A stretch of DNA of 64,000 nucleotides from Shimia sp965227725 (GTDB lineage Bacteria > Pseudomonadota > Alphaproteobacteria > Rhodobacterales > Rhodobacteraceae), in NCBI RefSeq assembly GCF_965227725.1, contig NZ_CBDDGH010000004.1:477128-541127 (forward strand), given 5' to 3'. The notes below the pieces were generated by a model. That model had not been told where the DNA came from. It saw nothing but the letters and a program-made list of their open reading frames with translations, and did not search any database. Both the position numbers and the translations under genes were made by a program. The first letter of the stretch is position 1, and every line of letters begins with the position of its first letter. Below are positions 61,768 to 64,000 of this stretch, piece after piece.

Positions 61768-63204
61768 TTACTCAGCAGCCACAGCTTGCGTTGCGCCAAA
61801 GCGTTCGATGATCGCATCTGCGCAATCCCGTCCGTCTTTGATCGCCCAGACCACAAGGCTTGCACCGCGCACGATATCGCCCACCGCATAGACGCCATCC
61901 AGATCGGTGGCGCCGGTGGTGAACTGTGCTTTCACGGTGCCCCAGCGGGTCACTTCCAGCTCAGGCTGACCCCAGAGGGTTGGCAGGTCTTCCGGCTCAA
62001 AGCCCAGCGCCTTGATGACCAGATCCGCGTCTTCCACGTAATCCGCACCTTCGATCACCTCAGGGCTTTGACGGCCTGATGCATCCGGCTGGCCGAGGCG
62101 CATCTTTTGCACCATCACACCCTCTACGCGGTCACCACCGGTGAAGCCTTTCGGGGCGGACAGCCAGACAAATTCCACGCCTTCCTCTTCGGCGTTCTGT
62201 GTCTCGCGCTGGGAGCCAGGCATGTTGGCCTTGTCGCGGCGATAGAGACATTTCACGCTCTCAGCGCCTTGGCGGATCGCGGTGCGGACACAGTCCATCG
62301 CGGTGTCACCACCGCCGATGACCACAACCTTTTTGCCCTCTGCATTCAGCTCGCCGCTCTCGATCTCAGGCACGGTGTCGCCAAAGTTCAGACGGTTGGA
62401 GGCGGTGAGGTAGTCAATCGCTTTCACGATGCCCTCTGCACCGGCGCCCGGGCCTTGCAAATCACGGCTTTTGTACACGCCAGTGGCGATGATCACAGCG
62501 TCATGCGCATCGCGGATATCTTGGAACGAAATGTCCTCACCCACGTTGCAGTTCAGCTTGAAGGTCACGCCGCCATCTTCCAGCAGCTTGTTGCGGCGCA
62601 TGACCACGTCTTTTTCCAGTTTGAAGCCCGGAATGCCGTAGGTCAGCAGGCCGCCTGCGCGGTCATAGCGGTCATAGATGGTCACCTGGAACCCTGCGCG
62701 GCGCAGACGGTCTGCGGCGGCCAAACCGCCGGGGCCCGCGCCGATGATGCCTACGCTCTCGCCACGCTCTTGGCTTGGCGCCAGCGCTTCCACCCAACCG
62801 TTTTCCCAGGCGGTGTCGGTGATGTATTTTTCGACAGACCCAATGGTCACAGTGCCATGGCCGGACTGCTCAATCACACAGTTGCCTTCACACAGACGGT
62901 CCTGTGGGCAGATGCGGCCACAGATTTCCGGGAAAGTGTTGGTGGCTTGGCTCACCGCATAGGCCTCTTTGAGGCGGCCGGTCGCCGTAAGGTTCAGCCA
63001 GTCCGGGATATTGTTGTGAAGCGGGCAGTGGCTCTGACAGTAAGGCACACCACACTGGCTGCACCGACTCGCCTGCTCTTCCGCCTTTACCTTGGCGTAC
63101 TCCGCATAGATCTCATTGAAATCTTCCTTGCGCACCGACGCATCACGCTTCTCCGGCATATCGCGCTCTACGGTCACAAATTTCAACATAGGTTGCTTAG
63201 CCAT
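61768..63204 (-). CDS. gltD: Glutamate synthase (NADPH) small subunit
   Basis: The 478-residue subunit takes electrons from NADPH through FAD to the Fe-S clusters and on to GltB. Cysteines for clusters lie in SRCSQCGVPYCQSHCPLHNN and CGRICPQDRLCEGNC. The FAD loop is VGIIGAGPGGLAAADRLRRA and the NADPH loop VVVIGGGDTAMDC. The start at 63204 has GGAGG 7 bases upstream and matches the family start; the longer open frame extends into the promoter region. It is encoded upstream of gltB. Confidence 0.97.
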   Translation of the reverse strand: MAKQPMLKFVTVERDMPEKRDASVRKEDFNEIYAEYAKVKAEEQASRCSQCGVPYCQSHCPLHNNIPDWLNLTATGRLKEAYAVSQATNTFPEICGRICPQDRLCEGNCVIEQSGHGTVTIGSVEKYITDTAWENGWVEALAPSQERGESVGIIGAGPGGLAAADRLRRAGFQVTIYDRYDRAGGLLTYGIPGFKLEKDVVMRRNKLLEDGGVTFKLNCNVGEDISFQDIRDAHDAVIIATGVYKSRDLQGPGAGAEGIVKAIDYLTASNRLNFGDTVPEIESGELNAEGKKVVVIGGGDTAMDCVRTAIRQGAESVKCLYRRDKANMPGSQRETQNAEEEGVEFVWLSAPKGFTGGDRVEGVMVQKMRLGQPDASGRQSPEVIEGADYVEDADLVIKALGFEPEDLPTLWGQPELEVTRWGTVKAQFTTGATDLDGVYAVGDIVRGASLVVWAIKDGRDCADAIIERFGATQAVAAE

Positions 63205-63260
63205 GCCAGCTGCCTCCAGATTTTTCCAGTCCCGGCTGTCTAAAGAATATTCAATCGGCA

Positions 63261-63285
63261 TAAAAGTCAGTAAGACTGACTTTTA
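63261..63285. promoter_or_regulatory. Perfect 11-bp inverted repeat upstream of gltD
   Basis: TAAAAGTCAGT-AAG-ACTGACTTTTA has 11-bp arms and a 3-base centre. It lies 57 bases before the gltD start in the 219-base gap shared with uppP. It is either an operator or a very tight leader hairpin. The rest of the gap is AT-rich and has no gene. Confidence 0.65.
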
Positions 63286-63423
63286 TTCTGGTTTTTTGAT
63301 GTTTTTGAGTAATCGGATCAAAAAAAAACCAAATTTTAGGTCCGAACAGTGCTTAAATTCTATATTTCCCTTGAATCACTGGCCAATTATATCTGAGTCG
63401 TTCAACGCGAGGTCGCCCCTATT

Positions 63424-64000
63424 ATGGCACTTTTTCACATATTTTTGGTGGCAATCATTCAAGGCCTCACTGAGTTTCTTCCAGTTAGCTCCTCAGGGCA
63501 CCTGATTCTCCTCTCAAAGCTGACTCCTCTCCCGGATCAGGGACTCGCCATAGATGTCGCCGCACACCTCGGAACTCTCGGCGCTGTCGTCATCTATTTC
63601 TGGGCGGATGTACGCGGCGCTGTAGCTGGCCTCCCGCGCCTTGCAACAGGCAAACGTGACACTCCCGGCGCGCGGCTCGCGTTTCTGCTGATCATCGCCA
63701 CACTCCCAGTTATCGCTACGGGGTTGCTGCTCAAACTCAGCGGTGTCGACGAAGCCATGCGCTCCGTCGCAGTGATAGGATGGACCATGATACTCTTCGG
63801 TCTGGTGCTTTGGTGGGCCGATCGCTTCGGGGCGCAGATCAAAACCGAAGCGGATTGGAACCTCAAAGACGCGTGGAAAATCGGCCTATGGCAAGCCATC
63901 GCGCTGATTCCCGGCACCTCGCGATCAGGTATCACCATCACAGGGGCACGTCAGATGGGCTATGCCCGCAAAGACGCTGCCAAACTCGCCATGCTCATGT
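63424..64000 (+). CDS. uppP: Undecaprenyl-diphosphatase (partial, cut by window end)
   Basis: The first 192 residues are present. The membrane phosphatase (BacA family) recycles undecaprenyl diphosphate for peptidoglycan synthesis. The signature EFLPVSSSGHLIL carries the catalytic Glu-rich and Ser motif, and the second conserved motif PGTSRSGITI is at about residues 160-169. Hydrophobic segments (AHLGTLGAVVIYFW, FLLIIATLPVIATGLLL) are as expected. The usual length is about 265 residues, so roughly 75 are missing to the right. It is divergent from gltD. Confidence 0.96.
   Translation, partial: MALFHIFLVAIIQGLTEFLPVSSSGHLILLSKLTPLPDQGLAIDVAAHLGTLGAVVIYFWADVRGAVAGLPRLATGKRDTPGARLAFLLIIATLPVIATGLLLKLSGVDEAMRSVAVIGWTMILFGLVLWWADRFGAQIKTEADWNLKDAWKIGLWQAIALIPGTSRSGITITGARQMGYARKDAAKLAMLM

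Noticed and set aside
57881..61891. A plus-strand open frame of over 1300 residues opposite gltB
   Set aside because: It mirrors the codon periodicity of gltB, has low-complexity His/Arg-rich text and matches no family. gltB is certain.
1..64000. tRNA, rRNA, CRISPR arrays, insertion sequences
   Set aside because: None was recognised on reading the gaps; a covariance-model scan would be needed to exclude small RNAs.

Overview
The window looks like a chromosomal segment of a marine alphaproteobacterium of the Rhodobacteraceae (Roseobacter group). The evidence is the high-GC codon use, a PetP/PetR regulator pair, the xseB-ispA-dxs order, a DUF2793 protein, and a membrane-bound periplasmic formate dehydrogenase locus with the DUF3305/DUF3306 pair. 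No rRNA, tRNA, CRISPR array or transposase was seen.

Positions 1-18529 form a formate dehydrogenase (FDH) and metal-cofactor region. An 11-gene minus-strand block runs DUF3305, DUF3306, TorD-like chaperone, small Tat protein, FDH alpha, beta and gamma, a WD40-cytochrome c fusion, a 41-residue membrane peptide, and a two-component system. The response regulator of that system is NtrC-like but lacks the GAFTGA loop. Divergent from this block lies a four-cluster ferredoxin, which converges on a hybrid of a shrunken periplasmic-binding domain and a cytochrome c. Then come DUF6494, an Mrp ATPase, a lipoate-ligase-like protein, DUF6505 and a tungstate transporter (tupBCA). Together these look like one system for making, supplying and connecting a W- or Mo-bis-MGD formate dehydrogenase.

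Positions 18530-33331 hold cysK, HU, AMP nucleosidase and adenine deaminase, followed by an acyl-CoA cassette. The cassette has a GlxA-type regulator, an acyl-CoA dehydrogenase, a SelW-like protein, an ADP-forming acyl-CoA ligase and a hydratase strikingly like CaiD, which suggests carnitine- or betaine-type substrates. Positions 33482-38793 hold dxs, ispA, xseB, a deacetylase-family protein and petPR. Positions 38972-47221 hold ilvE, two EamA exporters, aroC, a K+-channel-like protein, ccdA with a thioredoxin, and msrBA.

Positions 47270-52678 are mixed: DUF2793, a solute-binding protein with a one-base frameshift in its signal peptide, queG, a glutathione S-transferase, mtgA and DUF4189. Positions 52969-57016 hold a chemoreceptor and a small AT-richer islet encoding an Xre-ImmA/IrrE protease and a DUF4411 PIN-like protein, which resembles a toxin-antitoxin module. 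The window ends with gltB, gltD and a truncated uppP. Several intergenic gaps carry a dispersed AAATATCC-core element with GC-rich hairpins, and the glt region carries two clean operator-like repeats.
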